A stretch of 47,506 nucleotides of DNA from an uncultured Alphaproteobacteria bacterium (lineage in GTDB: Bacteria; Pseudomonadota; Alphaproteobacteria; HIMB59; GCA-002718135), in contig CABYIF010000008.1 in NCBI GenBank assembly GCA_902518985.1, positions 1 to 47,506 of the forward strand, read 5' to 3'. The notes beneath the pieces are model-generated. The model did not search any database, was not told where the DNA came from, and worked only from the letters and a program-made list of their open reading frames with translations. The first letter of the stretch is position 1, and the number at the start of each line of letters is the position of its first letter. This document shows, piece after piece, positions 35,038 to 43,130 of the stretch. The position numbers and the translations under genes are program-made.

Positions 35038-36846
35038 ATGAGTCATTTAATTAGAAATATAGCTATAATCGCCCATGTAGATCATGGAAAAACTACTCTT
35101 ATTGATAATATTATGAAGCAGAGTGGTTCATTTAGGGTAAATCAGGAAGTGAAAGAAAGATTAATGGACTCAGGTGATTTAGAAAAGGAAAGAGGTATTA
35201 CGATCCTTGCAAAACCTACATCAGTAACTTGGAAAGAAAATAGGATTAATATTATTGATACACCGGGTCATGCCGATTTTGGTGGAGAGGTCGAAAGAGT
35301 ATTGGGAATGGCAGATGGGGTTATCTTGTTAACAGATGCAGCTGAAGGTCCAATGCCTCAAACTAAATTTGTTCTTGGTAAAGCTCTTAAACAAGGATTG
35401 AAACCTATTGTTATAATCAATAAGGTTGATAGAAATGATGCAAGACCAGAAGAAGTTTTGAATGAAGTATTTGATTTATTTGTTTCTTTAGATGCAAATG
35501 ATGAGCAATTAGATTTTCCTATTTTATATGCATCAGGAAGAGACGGCTGGTGTGTCAATGATTTAAGAAATGAAAGAGAAAATCTTTTTCCTCTACTTGA
35601 TTTAGTTCTTTCATATGTAAATCCACCTAAAGTAGATGACCAAAAGCCTTTTGCAATGTTGGCAACACTACTTGATTATGACTCCTTTTTGGGGAGGTGT
35701 CTTGTTGGTAAAGTTGAACAAGGATCAGCTAATGTTAATTCAAATGTTCATTCTATTAATTTGGATGGTAAAGTTATTGAAAAAGGAAGGTTAACTAAAT
35801 TATTTCGTTTTGAACGTACTGAAAAAGTACCCGTAAATAGAGTTCACGCTGGAGATATTATATGTATTGCTGGTCTCAAGTTAGCATCTGTATCAGATAC
35901 AATTTCAGATCCTGAAAATCATACCCCATTAAAATCCACTCCAATTGATCCACCAACTATGTCGATTAATATTTCAGTCAATTCCTCTCCATTTGCAGGT
36001 TTAGAGGGTGATAAAGTAACTTCTACCTTAATAAGAGAAAGATTATTAAACGAGGCGGAAACTAATGTTGCTATAACATTTAAAGAAAATAAAAATAAAG
36101 ATTCATTTGAAATAGGTGGTCGAGGTGAATTACAACTAGGTGTTCTTATTGAAACAATGAGGAGAGAAGGTTTTGAGATGTCAGTTTCAAGGCCTCGTGT
36201 TATTTTTAAAAAAGATAGTAGTGGACATAATTTAGAACCTATTGAAGAAGTAACTATTGATGTTGATGAGGAGTTTTCCAGCTCAGTGATTGATAGTATG
36301 AATAAAAGAAAAAGTGATATGATTGATATGCGAACTGCAGGTTCTGGAAAAACAAGGTTAATTTTTAAAGTTCCTTCAAGAGGATTAATTGGATTCCAAG
36401 GAGCCTTTTTAACACAAACAAAAGGTACTGGTGTTATAAATAGAATTTTTTCATCATACGAACTTCATAAGGGAGAATTTCCAGAAAGACGAACAGGGGT
36501 TCTTATTGCTACTGAAACGGGAACAGCAGTAGCTTTTGCTCTCTGGAAATTACAAGATAGAGGGCCAATGTTTATTGATCCTCAAATGAAAGTTTATCAG
36601 GGTATGATTGTAGGAGAGCATACTAGAGAAAATGATTTAGACATAAATGTTCTTAAAGGTAAGCAATTAACAAATGTTAGAGCCTCTGGTAATGATGAGG
36701 CAGTAAACTTAATGCCACCGAAAAAAATGTCTTTAGAGCAAATGATTGCATATATTAAAGACGATGAGTTATTAGAAGTTACTCCTAAGAGCCTTAGATT
36801 AAGAAAAAAATATCTTATACCGCATGAAAGAAAAAGAGCCTCTTAA
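35038..36846 (+). CDS. typA: GTP-binding ribosome-associated factor BipA/TypA
   Basis: This translational GTPase is involved in 50S subunit assembly and stress growth. G motifs: AHVDHGKTT (G1), EKERGITI (G2), DTPGHADFGGEV (G3), NKVDR (G4). BipA-specific C-terminal domain features are GFQGAFLTQTKGTGVINRIF, GEFPERRTGVLIATETG, and the ending KYLIPHERKR. The 602 aa are normal. It lies 45 nt after the helicase, possibly cotranscribed, and converges with ytoQ leaving 6 nt. Confidence 0.97.
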   Translation: MSHLIRNIAIIAHVDHGKTTLIDNIMKQSGSFRVNQEVKERLMDSGDLEKERGITILAKPTSVTWKENRINIIDTPGHADFGGEVERVLGMADGVILLTDAAEGPMPQTKFVLGKALKQGLKPIVIINKVDRNDARPEEVLNEVFDLFVSLDANDEQLDFPILYASGRDGWCVNDLRNERENLFPLLDLVLSYVNPPKVDDQKPFAMLATLLDYDSFLGRCLVGKVEQGSANVNSNVHSINLDGKVIEKGRLTKLFRFERTEKVPVNRVHAGDIICIAGLKLASVSDTISDPENHTPLKSTPIDPPTMSINISVNSSPFAGLEGDKVTSTLIRERLLNEAETNVAITFKENKNKDSFEIGGRGELQLGVLIETMRREGFEMSVSRPRVIFKKDSSGHNLEPIEEVTIDVDEEFSSSVIDSMNKRKSDMIDMRTAGSGKTRLIFKVPSRGLIGFQGAFLTQTKGTGVINRIFSSYELHKGEFPERRTGVLIATETGTAVAFALWKLQDRGPMFIDPQMKVYQGMIVGEHTRENDLDINVLKGKQLTNVRASGNDEAVNLMPPKKMSLEQMIAYIKDDELLEVTPKSLRLRKKYLIPHERKRAS

Positions 36847-36852
36847 ATATAT

Positions 36853-37302
36853 CTATAACTCTCCTTTTATTGTATACTTAAGTATATCTACAACTTCATC
36901 AACGTTTTTTGTAACTGCATAAGCTGCAGCATCAACTTCTTTTAAAGCATGTTGATGTTCGTCATTATGAATAATAATTAATGATTTATTAAGTGCTGAT
37001 GCATATCCAGCATCAAACGCTGCATTCCATTGTTTATATTTTTCACCGAAACGAATTACAACAATATCAGATTTTTCAATAGATGAGCGAGTTCTTATAG
37101 CATTTATTTTGGCTCCTTTATTATCATGCCAAAATTTTTTATCCTCCACCCCAAGTATTCGAACACCAACATCATCTGATAATTCGTGATTTGTAATTGG
37201 ACTTAAAAATTTTATTTCTAAATTTTCTTTATTACATTTATCAATAATTTCTTTTCTCCAGTTAGTATGTATTTCCCCAGATAAATAAACTTTTAAATGC
37301 AT
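36853..37302 (-). CDS. YtoQ family protein
   Basis: This conserved family of uncertain function resembles nucleoside 2-deoxyribosyltransferase-like/TIR-like Rossmann folds. The 149-aa product starts MHLKVYLSGEIHTNWR and contains SDIVVIRFGEKYKQWNAAFDAG and HQHALKEVDAAAYAV, which match the YtoQ family. The Glu/Asp within WNAAFDAGYA could sit at the nucleoside-binding position of related folds. It is bounded by a terminator upstream. It is monocistronic or an operon end. Confidence 0.82.
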   Translation of the reverse strand: MHLKVYLSGEIHTNWRKEIIDKCNKENLEIKFLSPITNHELSDDVGVRILGVEDKKFWHDNKGAKINAIRTRSSIEKSDIVVIRFGEKYKQWNAAFDAGYASALNKSLIIIHNDEHQHALKEVDAAAYAVTKNVDEVVDILKYTIKGEL

Positions 37303-37349
37303 AATCTAATATTAAAATATTATTATAATAAAGTAATTAAAATTACTAA

Positions 37350-37381
37350 AAAAAAACCCTCTAAATATTTAGAGGGTTTTT
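37350..37381 (-). terminator. Intrinsic terminator of the miniprotein pair
   Basis: A perfect palindrome, ACCCTCTAAAT/ATTTAGAGGGT, is flanked by an A-run on the left and a T-run on the right, so it can end transcription on both strands. It lies 18 nt after the stop of the minus-strand 72-aa gene. Its stem core is shared with the proteorhodopsin terminator (CCCTCTA/TAGAGGG). Confidence 0.88.
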
Positions 37382-37398
37382 GTTACTGTAAGGATAAC

Positions 37399-37617
37399 TT
37401 ATCGTCTAAATAAAGCGTAAAGAATTCCTAGGGTGATAATTCCAACTAGTCCACTTCCGCCTAAGTCACTAACAAGTGCTGATATATTATCAATAACATC
37501 TGCGCCAATAAAGGGAACAGCAGGACCAAAAATGACACCTAAAACCACACTTAGTGGAATTACTACCATAGCTAAATCCATTACACCTCTTAGAAAGTTT
37601 CTTATATTATCCATCAT
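37399..37617 (-). CDS. Small membrane protein, 72 aa, paralog of the upstream gene
   Basis: I do not recognise a named family. The product has an N-terminal amphipathic segment (DNIRNFLRGVMD), a hydrophobic helix (about residues 14-38, with FGPAVPFIG at its end), a short polar middle and a second hydrophobic helix (LVGIITLGILYALF) ending RR. It is clearly paralogous to the neighbouring 73-aa protein: shared pattern IFGxAVPFIGxxxxDNIxAxxxxLGxxGLVGIIxxGI. An AAGGAG ribosome site precedes ATG, and a strong terminator follows. Codon use is less AT-extreme than neighbours, suggesting high expression (inference). Confidence 0.8.
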   Translation of the reverse strand: MMDNIRNFLRGVMDLAMVVIPLSVVLGVIFGPAVPFIGADVIDNISALVSDLGGSGLVGIITLGILYALFRR

Positions 37618-37642
37618 GGCATTACTCCTTTAACTTAGAAGA

Positions 37643-37864
37643 TTATTTACGCAAATATAGCCATACAATGATACCAATGGCAATAATGCCCACTAAACCA
37701 TCCTGACCTAATTTTGCTGTTATCGCGATAATATTATCAAGTATGCCAACCCCTATAAAAGGAACGGCAGAACCAAATATAATTTCAAGCACTACTGCTG
37801 CAGCAATTAATAAAAGTCCAACTTCTGTTATTTGCTTCAACCAGCTTTTTATTGTATCCAGCAT
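37643..37864 (-). CDS. Small membrane protein, 73 aa, first of a tandem paralogous pair
   Basis: This is the upstream member of the pair, of unknown family. It has an amphipathic N-terminus (DTIKSWLKQITEVG), a hydrophobic helix around residues 16-38 ending FGSAVPFIGVG, a central DNIIAITAKLGQDG, and a second helix LVGIIAIGIIVWLYL ending RK. The ribosome site is strong (GAGGAG, 6 nt spacing). The two genes are 25 nt apart and likely cotranscribed. The Pro-Phe-Ile-Gly turn and identical topology suggest homo- or hetero-oligomers in the membrane; role unknown (no toxin or holin hallmark that I can verify). Confidence 0.8.
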   Translation of the reverse strand: MLDTIKSWLKQITEVGLLLIAAAVVLEIIFGSAVPFIGVGILDNIIAITAKLGQDGLVGIIAIGIIVWLYLRK

Positions 37865-37895
37865 AATCTCTCCTCGATTAAAAGTTTATCACGTT

Positions 37896-37915
37896 ATTTA
37901 AGACGTTTCTTAAAT
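37896..37915 (-). promoter_or_regulatory. Inverted repeat upstream of miniprotein pair, candidate operator
   Basis: A perfect 8-bp inverted repeat, ATTTAAGA-CGTT-TCTTAAAT, lies 32 nt upstream of the start of the first miniprotein gene. It also contains a 12-bp-period direct repeat (ACGTTATTTAAG / ACGTTTCTTAAA). Either form could be a regulator site. It falls in a 227-nt gap otherwise containing only AT-rich sequence and the terminator of the next gene. Confidence 0.45.
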
Positions 37916-38042
37916 GGAGACCTAGTTATTCTTAATAATAATTAATTGAAATATAATATAAAATATATTAGTAAGTTATTGAAAAATAATAATTATTTAT
38001 CTTAATTTCTTTTCTCAATTTATAGAATCCCGAAATTATATG

Positions 38043-38076
38043 AAAAAAAACAAAAAAATCCTGCAAAATAAGGATT
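38043..38076 (-). terminator. Intrinsic terminator of the methyltransferase gene
   Basis: On the minus strand AATCCT-TATTTTGC-AGGATT is followed by TTTTTTTGTTTTTTTT, about 16 nt after the methyltransferase stop. The stem is short (6 bp) but the U-tract is long. Confidence 0.7.
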
Positions 38077-38091
38077 ATTTTAAATGTTTTT

Positions 38092-38862
38092 TTATTTCAA
38101 ATATGCAGTTGTTAATACAGGAAAACTTGTAAATCCAAATTTTTTATCTTTTTCGGAACGACTTAATTGTTCTTGCCAATCTATAACTGCATTTTCAGAA
38201 ACACCTTGGCTCATTGCAAATTTAGCTAACATTTTTTCATAAAAAATAGCTGGAGAATTTTTATCTCTATTTGTTATTAAATATGATAAATTTTCAGATT
38301 GAATATTTTGATATCCTAAAGTTGATAATTTACCAACTAGATCGAGAGGGAGCATCTGATGAAAGCAATGTGCTCTGAAAGCCTCATGAATAGTATCATT
38401 TAACTTTTTTTCTGGACCATAAAATCTAAAATAATCCCATAAAATAGATATATTAACAAATTTTGAGTTTTTTTTTGAAATTCTCTTTAGTTCATTTAAA
38501 GATGGTTCAATATCTTCTATATATTCCAATGTTTGAGTTGAAGTAACTCTATCACAATAACTATTTTCAATATTGATTTTATCTGCTGTACAACAGATAA
38601 GCTCTATATTTTTTAAATCTTTACAGCGATTATTTGCAGCTTTAAGTTGATCTTCACTTGGATCAATTCCAATTGATTTTCCATTTTCACCAACACCTAA
38701 AGAAATTTCCTGAACTAAATGTCCGCCACCACAACCAATATCAATTACATTTTGGCCAATTTCAAGTTCAATTGAATTCATGATTGCTAGTCGACGAGAA
38801 ACCCCTGCATAGCCATTAGCAATTTTTTGTTGTATTATACTTAACTCTTTATCAAACTTCAT
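38092..38862 (-). CDS. Class I SAM-dependent methyltransferase
   Basis: A 256-aa cytosolic methyltransferase of the Methyltransf_11/UbiE-like type. Motif I is VIDIGCGGGHLVQE (residues ~39-52), followed by the acidic SAM-ribose residue in GIDPSEDQLK, and motif post-I/II around CDRVTSTQTLEYIEDIEPSL. The substrate cannot be inferred; the C-terminal half is divergent and ends VLTTAYLK. It is divergent from the GFA gene and separated from the miniprotein pair by a terminator. Confidence 0.85.
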   Translation of the reverse strand: MKFDKELSIIQQKIANGYAGVSRRLAIMNSIELEIGQNVIDIGCGGGHLVQEISLGVGENGKSIGIDPSEDQLKAANNRCKDLKNIELICCTADKINIENSYCDRVTSTQTLEYIEDIEPSLNELKRISKKNSKFVNISILWDYFRFYGPEKKLNDTIHEAFRAHCFHQMLPLDLVGKLSTLGYQNIQSENLSYLITNRDKNSPAIFYEKMLAKFAMSQGVSENAVIDWQEQLSRSEKDKKFGFTSFPVLTTAYLK

Positions 38863-38925
38863 AATAATAATTAACTTTGTTAAATTTTTATTCTAATATA
38901 ATTTTATTAATAGCTAAACATTTTT

Positions 38926-39348
38926 ATGAAAATAACAGGTAAATGTCACTGTAAAGAAATTTCTGTAAAAGCAGAAATTGATTTATCTACAATTTATGCT
39001 TGTCATTGTACAGATTGTCAGATTTTTGCTGGTGGTCCATTTAGGGTGATTGTAAATGTTGATAAAGAAAACATTTTAACAACAGGAAACCCTAAAGAAT
39101 ATATAAAAACTGGAGATAGCGGAAATAAAAGAATACAAGCTTTTTGTGGAAAATGTTCAACTTCTCTATATAGCACTTCACTAAAAAGAGATAAGTTCTC
39201 TTTAAGAACTGGTTTCTTGGACCAAAGAGAGAGCCTAATACCAAAAAAACATATATATGGCCGTTCTTCTGCAAAATGGCTTAAAGATATTTATGATAAT
39301 TATTGGGTTACAACTATGACTGATAGTGAGCCTTTTGAGTTTGAATAA
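38926..39348 (+). CDS. GFA/CENP-V family zinc-binding protein
   Basis: A member of the family once called glutathione-dependent formaldehyde-activating enzymes, more broadly CENP-V-like zinc proteins. The zinc ligands are visible: GKCHCKE at the start, YACHCTDCQIFAGGPF, and AFCGKCSTSLY. The 140-aa length fits the family. The function of bacterial members is mostly untested; a role in aldehyde detoxification is only a guess. The gene overlaps no neighbour. Confidence 0.88.
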   Translation: MKITGKCHCKEISVKAEIDLSTIYACHCTDCQIFAGGPFRVIVNVDKENILTTGNPKEYIKTGDSGNKRIQAFCGKCSTSLYSTSLKRDKFSLRTGFLDQRESLIPKKHIYGRSSAKWLKDIYDNYWVTTMTDSEPFEFE

Positions 39349-39388
39349 TTTATACTTCTAAATATAATGGTAAAAATTTATATTTATT

Positions 39389-39799
39389 ATGGAATATCTA
39401 TATACAAAAATATTTATTTTATCTTCAGTAACATCATTATTGGTTTTATTATTTTTTAATACTAGATTTTATAATATTTTTAATAAAATTTCTAAAAATA
39501 AAAAAATTATTATTAATTTTCTAGGTTATTCTATTTCGTTTTGTTTTTTTGCTTTTTTTAATTACCAAACTTCAACACTTGGTTTATCTTCTTTGGTATT
39601 TTTTAATGCAGCAATTATTACAATTATTTATTTTGAATTAGCAATATTTCTTGAAGAGACATTTTGGGATGATTTCCTTGGCAATTCTCTTCCTAGATCA
39701 ATTAATTTATTAATCAGTTTTGTTGTTATGATGAATTTTGGTTACTTTACTCTAATGTTTTACATAAAAATTTTAGGCATTAATTATTTAGTATCATGA
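39389..39799 (+). CDS. Unknown four-helix membrane protein coupled to adenine deaminase
   Basis: I do not recognise this 136-aa protein. It shows four hydrophobic segments (about residues 9-23, 43-58, 65-88 and 103-128) with a Lys/Asn-rich loop after the first. A motif [17 protein letters not shown] lies between helices three and four. Its stop overlaps the adenine deaminase start (ATGA), so both are translated together; this suggests a function with adenine or its transport or membrane context. That link is inferred from coupling only. Confidence 0.65.
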   Translation: MEYLYTKIFILSSVTSLLVLLFFNTRFYNIFNKISKNKKIIINFLGYSISFCFFAFFNYQTSTLGLSSLVFFNAAIITIIYFELAIFLEETFWDDFLGNSLPRSINLLISFVVMMNFGYFTLMFYIKILGINYLVS

Positions 39800-41604
39800 T
39801 AACTAGATTTTCCGTTCCAAATCTTCATGAGGTTACTATACATTTAACAAATGTTGTTAATGGTAAATTAAAACCTGACCAAATTTTAACTAATGCCAAA
39901 ATTTTATCAACTTATACTGATACTATATTAGAGAATAAAGAAGTTTGGATTTCAAAGGGTCGTATTGCATGCATTAAAAATGCAAATGATTATAAAAAAA
40001 TATTTAATGGAAACGATATTTCTGTATTTGATATAGAAAATAATATTTTGGCACCAGGTTTAATAGATCCTCATATGCATATTGAAAGCAGTATGATTAC
40101 TGGATGTGCTTATGCTGAAGCTGCATTGTTAAACGGAACTACAACAATTTTTTGTGACTCACACGAAATAGGTAATGTATTAGATACAGATGGTATTGAA
40201 TGGATGCTTGAAGATTGTCGACAAGCCCCTCTATCAATTTTCCTAACTTTACCAAGCACTATACCAGCTACTAATGATTCATTGGAAACTGCAGGTGGCG
40301 ATCTAACTGCAACTAAGACAGCTTCTCTATATGATAAATGGCCCGAAATTTTGGGTTTAGGAGAAAAAATGGATTTTGTTTCAGTTTGTAATGGAGATGA
40401 AAGATCTCATAGTATTATATCTGAAACTTTAAAAAGAAATATTCCTGTTAGCGGTCATGTATTTGGTAGAGAATTTGTTGCTGCCTATGCAGCAAGTGGA
40501 GTTACAGATACACATGAGGCTGAAGAAAAATTATTTACAAATGATTTACTTGATGCAGGGTTGTGGATTTTTTTAAGAGGTGGAAATCCTCAAACGCCAT
40601 GGAACAGTATTAAAGAGGCTATTAAAGTATTAACTGAAAGTAAAGTGAGTTCAAAACGTATCTGTGTATGTACTGATGATAGGGATGCTGATGATTTATT
40701 TCATTTTGGTTTAGATTGGGTAGTAAAACAAGCTCATGAACTGGGAATAGAAAAAACGACATCTTGGTCAATGGGATCTCTGCATCCCGCTACAAGGTAT
40801 AATATTGATAGAGATTATGGAGCCCTAGGGCATGGTCGAAGAGCAGATATAGTAATGTTAGATGATAAAATTAATGTTCATAATACTTGGTTAGGAGGGA
40901 AATTGGTTGTTAAAAATCGTAAAATTACTTCAGCACTTGAGCAACAATTAGAAAATAAAAGATATACGTATCCTGATAGAGCATACAATACAGTTATTTT
41001 GCCAAACGAATTAAAGTTAATTCCTGAAATACCAAATAAAGAAAACCTAAAAGTTAATATTATTAAATCTGAACTACCAGGAATCATGACATCAAGAGAA
41101 ACTATACATGTAAAAGAAATTATTACTGATTGGAAAACTTTTTTGCATGATAATAATCTATGTCATTTATGTGTAGTAGAAAGACATGGACATAATGGTG
41201 AATATGCACATGGATTTTTAAAAAATTTTAATCTTAAACATGGTGCTGTAGCAAGTTCAGTTGGACACGATGCACATAATATAATTGTAGCTGGCATGAA
41301 CGAGAGTGATATGAAATTTGCAATAGATAAAATAACTGAAACTCAAGGCGGAATAGTTATAGTAAATAAGGGTACTTTAATAGCAAAAGTAGAATTACCC
41401 ATTGCTGGTTTACTTTCTGATAAAAGAGCAAATATTGTTGCTCAAGAAAATAAAATATTAAAAGATGAATGGAAAAATGCTGGTTGTACTCTTCCTTACA
41501 TGGGTTTTAATTTATTACCATTATCAGTAATTCCAAATTTTAGAATCACAAATAAAGGTTTAGTTGATGTTAATGCAATGAAACTTATTCCTTTATTTGA
41601 GTAA
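39796..41604 (+). CDS. ade: Adenine deaminase
   Basis: This metal-dependent amidohydrolase converts adenine to hypoxanthine and ammonia for purine salvage. Amidohydrolase metal motif: [17 protein letters not shown] at about residue 90. [11 protein letters not shown] and [19 protein letters not shown] follow, with the C-terminal Ade domain from about residue 430 ([26 protein letters not shown]). The 602 aa match bacterial Ade. An apt gene for the competing adenine salvage route lies at the right edge of the window. Confidence 0.95.
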   Translation: MITRFSVPNLHEVTIHLTNVVNGKLKPDQILTNAKILSTYTDTILENKEVWISKGRIACIKNANDYKKIFNGNDISVFDIENNILAPGLIDPHMHIESSMITGCAYAEAALLNGTTTIFCDSHEIGNVLDTDGIEWMLEDCRQAPLSIFLTLPSTIPATNDSLETAGGDLTATKTASLYDKWPEILGLGEKMDFVSVCNGDERSHSIISETLKRNIPVSGHVFGREFVAAYAASGVTDTHEAEEKLFTNDLLDAGLWIFLRGGNPQTPWNSIKEAIKVLTESKVSSKRICVCTDDRDADDLFHFGLDWVVKQAHELGIEKTTSWSMGSLHPATRYNIDRDYGALGHGRRADIVMLDDKINVHNTWLGGKLVVKNRKITSALEQQLENKRYTYPDRAYNTVILPNELKLIPEIPNKENLKVNIIKSELPGIMTSRETIHVKEIITDWKTFLHDNNLCHLCVVERHGHNGEYAHGFLKNFNLKHGAVASSVGHDAHNIIVAGMNESDMKFAIDKITETQGGIVIVNKGTLIAKVELPIAGLLSDKRANIVAQENKILKDEWKNAGCTLPYMGFNLLPLSVIPNFRITNKGLVDVNAMKLIPLFE

Positions 41605-41661
41605 TTTACATTGAATTAATATTTTCATATTATTTAAATATGTTAATGATTATGTTTTAGA

Positions 41662-42360
41662 ATGAGGAAAGTTCTCTTTATATTACATCAAAAAACATCA
41701 GTCCCTGGAGATATTGGTAACAAATTTGTAAATAGGGGATATCAAATTGAAATATGTAGACCTCCTATTGGAGATGATTTGCCATCGAACTTAATTAACT
41801 ACTCAGCTATCGTAGTTTTTGGAGCGCCAGGAAGCATAAATGACGAAGATGAATTTATTCAAAAAGAAATTAATTGGCTTAAAAAAGTAATTGAATCAGA
41901 TATTCCATTTCTTGGAATATGTTTTGGAGCTCAACTATTAGCTAAATATCTTGGCTCTGACGTTAAAACTAATTCTATGGGTTTATCTGAAATTGGATTT
42001 TATAAAATACAGCCAACTGAACTAGGTGAGAAATTATTTCAATTTCAAGATACATTTTATCAATTCCATTCTGAAGGTTTTGATCTTCCAACTGGTTGTG
42101 AATTATTAGCTAGAGGAGATATTTTTAATAACCAAGCTTTTAGATATAAAAATTGTTATGCACTTCAATTTCATCCAGAAGTAAATTTCCGCGTACATCT
42201 AAGATGGATTTACTTAGTTTTGTTAAGAAATCCAAAAAAATTATTTGTACCTGGATCTCAAAACATTTTTACACAATTTTTTCTAAGACTAAGATACAAT
42301 AAATCAATATCAAATTGGCTTGATATTTTTATAGATAAATATCTTTTAAAAGAGAGATAA
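41662..42360 (+). CDS. Class I glutamine amidotransferase (GMP synthase-like)
   Basis: This is a stand-alone glutaminase-like domain of 232 aa. Catalytic Cys is in GICFGAQLLAKYLG (the usual GxCxG elbow) and the His-Glu pair in ALQFHPEV. No synthetase domain is attached. Such proteins are often deglutamylases or amidotransferases with unknown partners; the C-terminal ~50 residues are an Arg/Phe-rich extension (FLRLRYNKSISNWL). The gene is followed after 8 nt by a MOSC protein. Confidence 0.85.
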   Translation: MRKVLFILHQKTSVPGDIGNKFVNRGYQIEICRPPIGDDLPSNLINYSAIVVFGAPGSINDEDEFIQKEINWLKKVIESDIPFLGICFGAQLLAKYLGSDVKTNSMGLSEIGFYKIQPTELGEKLFQFQDTFYQFHSEGFDLPTGCELLARGDIFNNQAFRYKNCYALQFHPEVNFRVHLRWIYLVLLRNPKKLFVPGSQNIFTQFFLRLRYNKSISNWLDIFIDKYLLKER

Positions 42361-42368
42361 TCTTTATT

Positions 42369-43130
42369 TTGTTTAAAATTAACAAATTATTTTACTCACC
42401 TGTTAAATCATTATCTTTTTCATCAGTAAAAAAATTAGAAATTTTAGATAATATTGGAATAAAATTTGATAGAAATTTTGCATTTACTAGAGATTTAGAT
42501 GATGATAAAATTAATTATATTTTAAACAATCCATTAAAAAGACAAATTATTAATTTCCTCTCATTAAAGCATTTTCCTGAGCTTAATGAATACAATTTTG
42601 ATTTTGAAAAAGATATTTTAAATTTAAAAAAAAATAATAATATTATTTTTGAAACTAATATTAATATACAATCAGATGTAGAAGCTTTATGTGCTAAAAT
42701 TCTTTTGCTAATTCCAAAACTAAAAAGAATTAAATTAATAAAAGACTCTAAAAATCCTTTTTTTGATACTATGCCTTCAAATACAATTTCTTTAATAAAT
42801 CTAAATAGTATTAAAGACTTTGAAAAAAAAATATCTAAAAATGTTGAATTGGAAAGATTTAGAGGAAACATTTATATAAATGGATTAGATGCTTGGGAAG
42901 AAAGAAACTTTATTGATAAAACTTTAGTAATTAACAACATAAAATTTAAAGTAATAAAAGAAATACCCAGGTGTTCAGCCACTAATATTAAACCTAATTC
43001 CTCTAAATTTAATCTATCCGTTCCAATATTATTAAAACAAACTTATAATCATATTAATTTAGGAATATATATTTTGCCTCTAAACAATGGTAATATTAAA
43101 TTAAATGATGATATTTTAATTAATGACTAA
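42369..43130 (+). CDS. MOSC domain-containing protein
   Basis: The MOSC family holds molybdenum cofactor sulfurase C-terminal-like proteins, including YcbX/mARC types. The N-terminal MOSC_N barrel begins INKLFYSPVKSL. The MOSC domain shows RFRGNIYINGLDAWEE and the conserved Cys in EIPRCSATNIKP, which likely binds sulfur or Moco. The 253 aa are normal. The start is TTG at 42369, needed to include the family N-terminus. It overlaps the first ABC permease by 8 nt. No molybdenum genes lie nearby; its role is uncertain. Confidence 0.82.
   Translation: MFKINKLFYSPVKSLSFSSVKKLEILDNIGIKFDRNFAFTRDLDDDKINYILNNPLKRQIINFLSLKHFPELNEYNFDFEKDILNLKKNNNIIFETNINIQSDVEALCAKILLLIPKLKRIKLIKDSKNPFFDTMPSNTISLINLNSIKDFEKKISKNVELERFRGNIYINGLDAWEERNFIDKTLVINNIKFKVIKEIPRCSATNIKPNSSKFNLSVPILLKQTYNHINLGIYILPLNNGNIKLNDDILIND

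Noticed and set aside
37399-37864. Miniprotein pair as a toxin-antitoxin system or bacteriocin
   Set aside because: The two proteins are paralogs of the same topology, not a toxin with a dissimilar antitoxin; no leader-peptidase (GG) motif or immunity gene is present.
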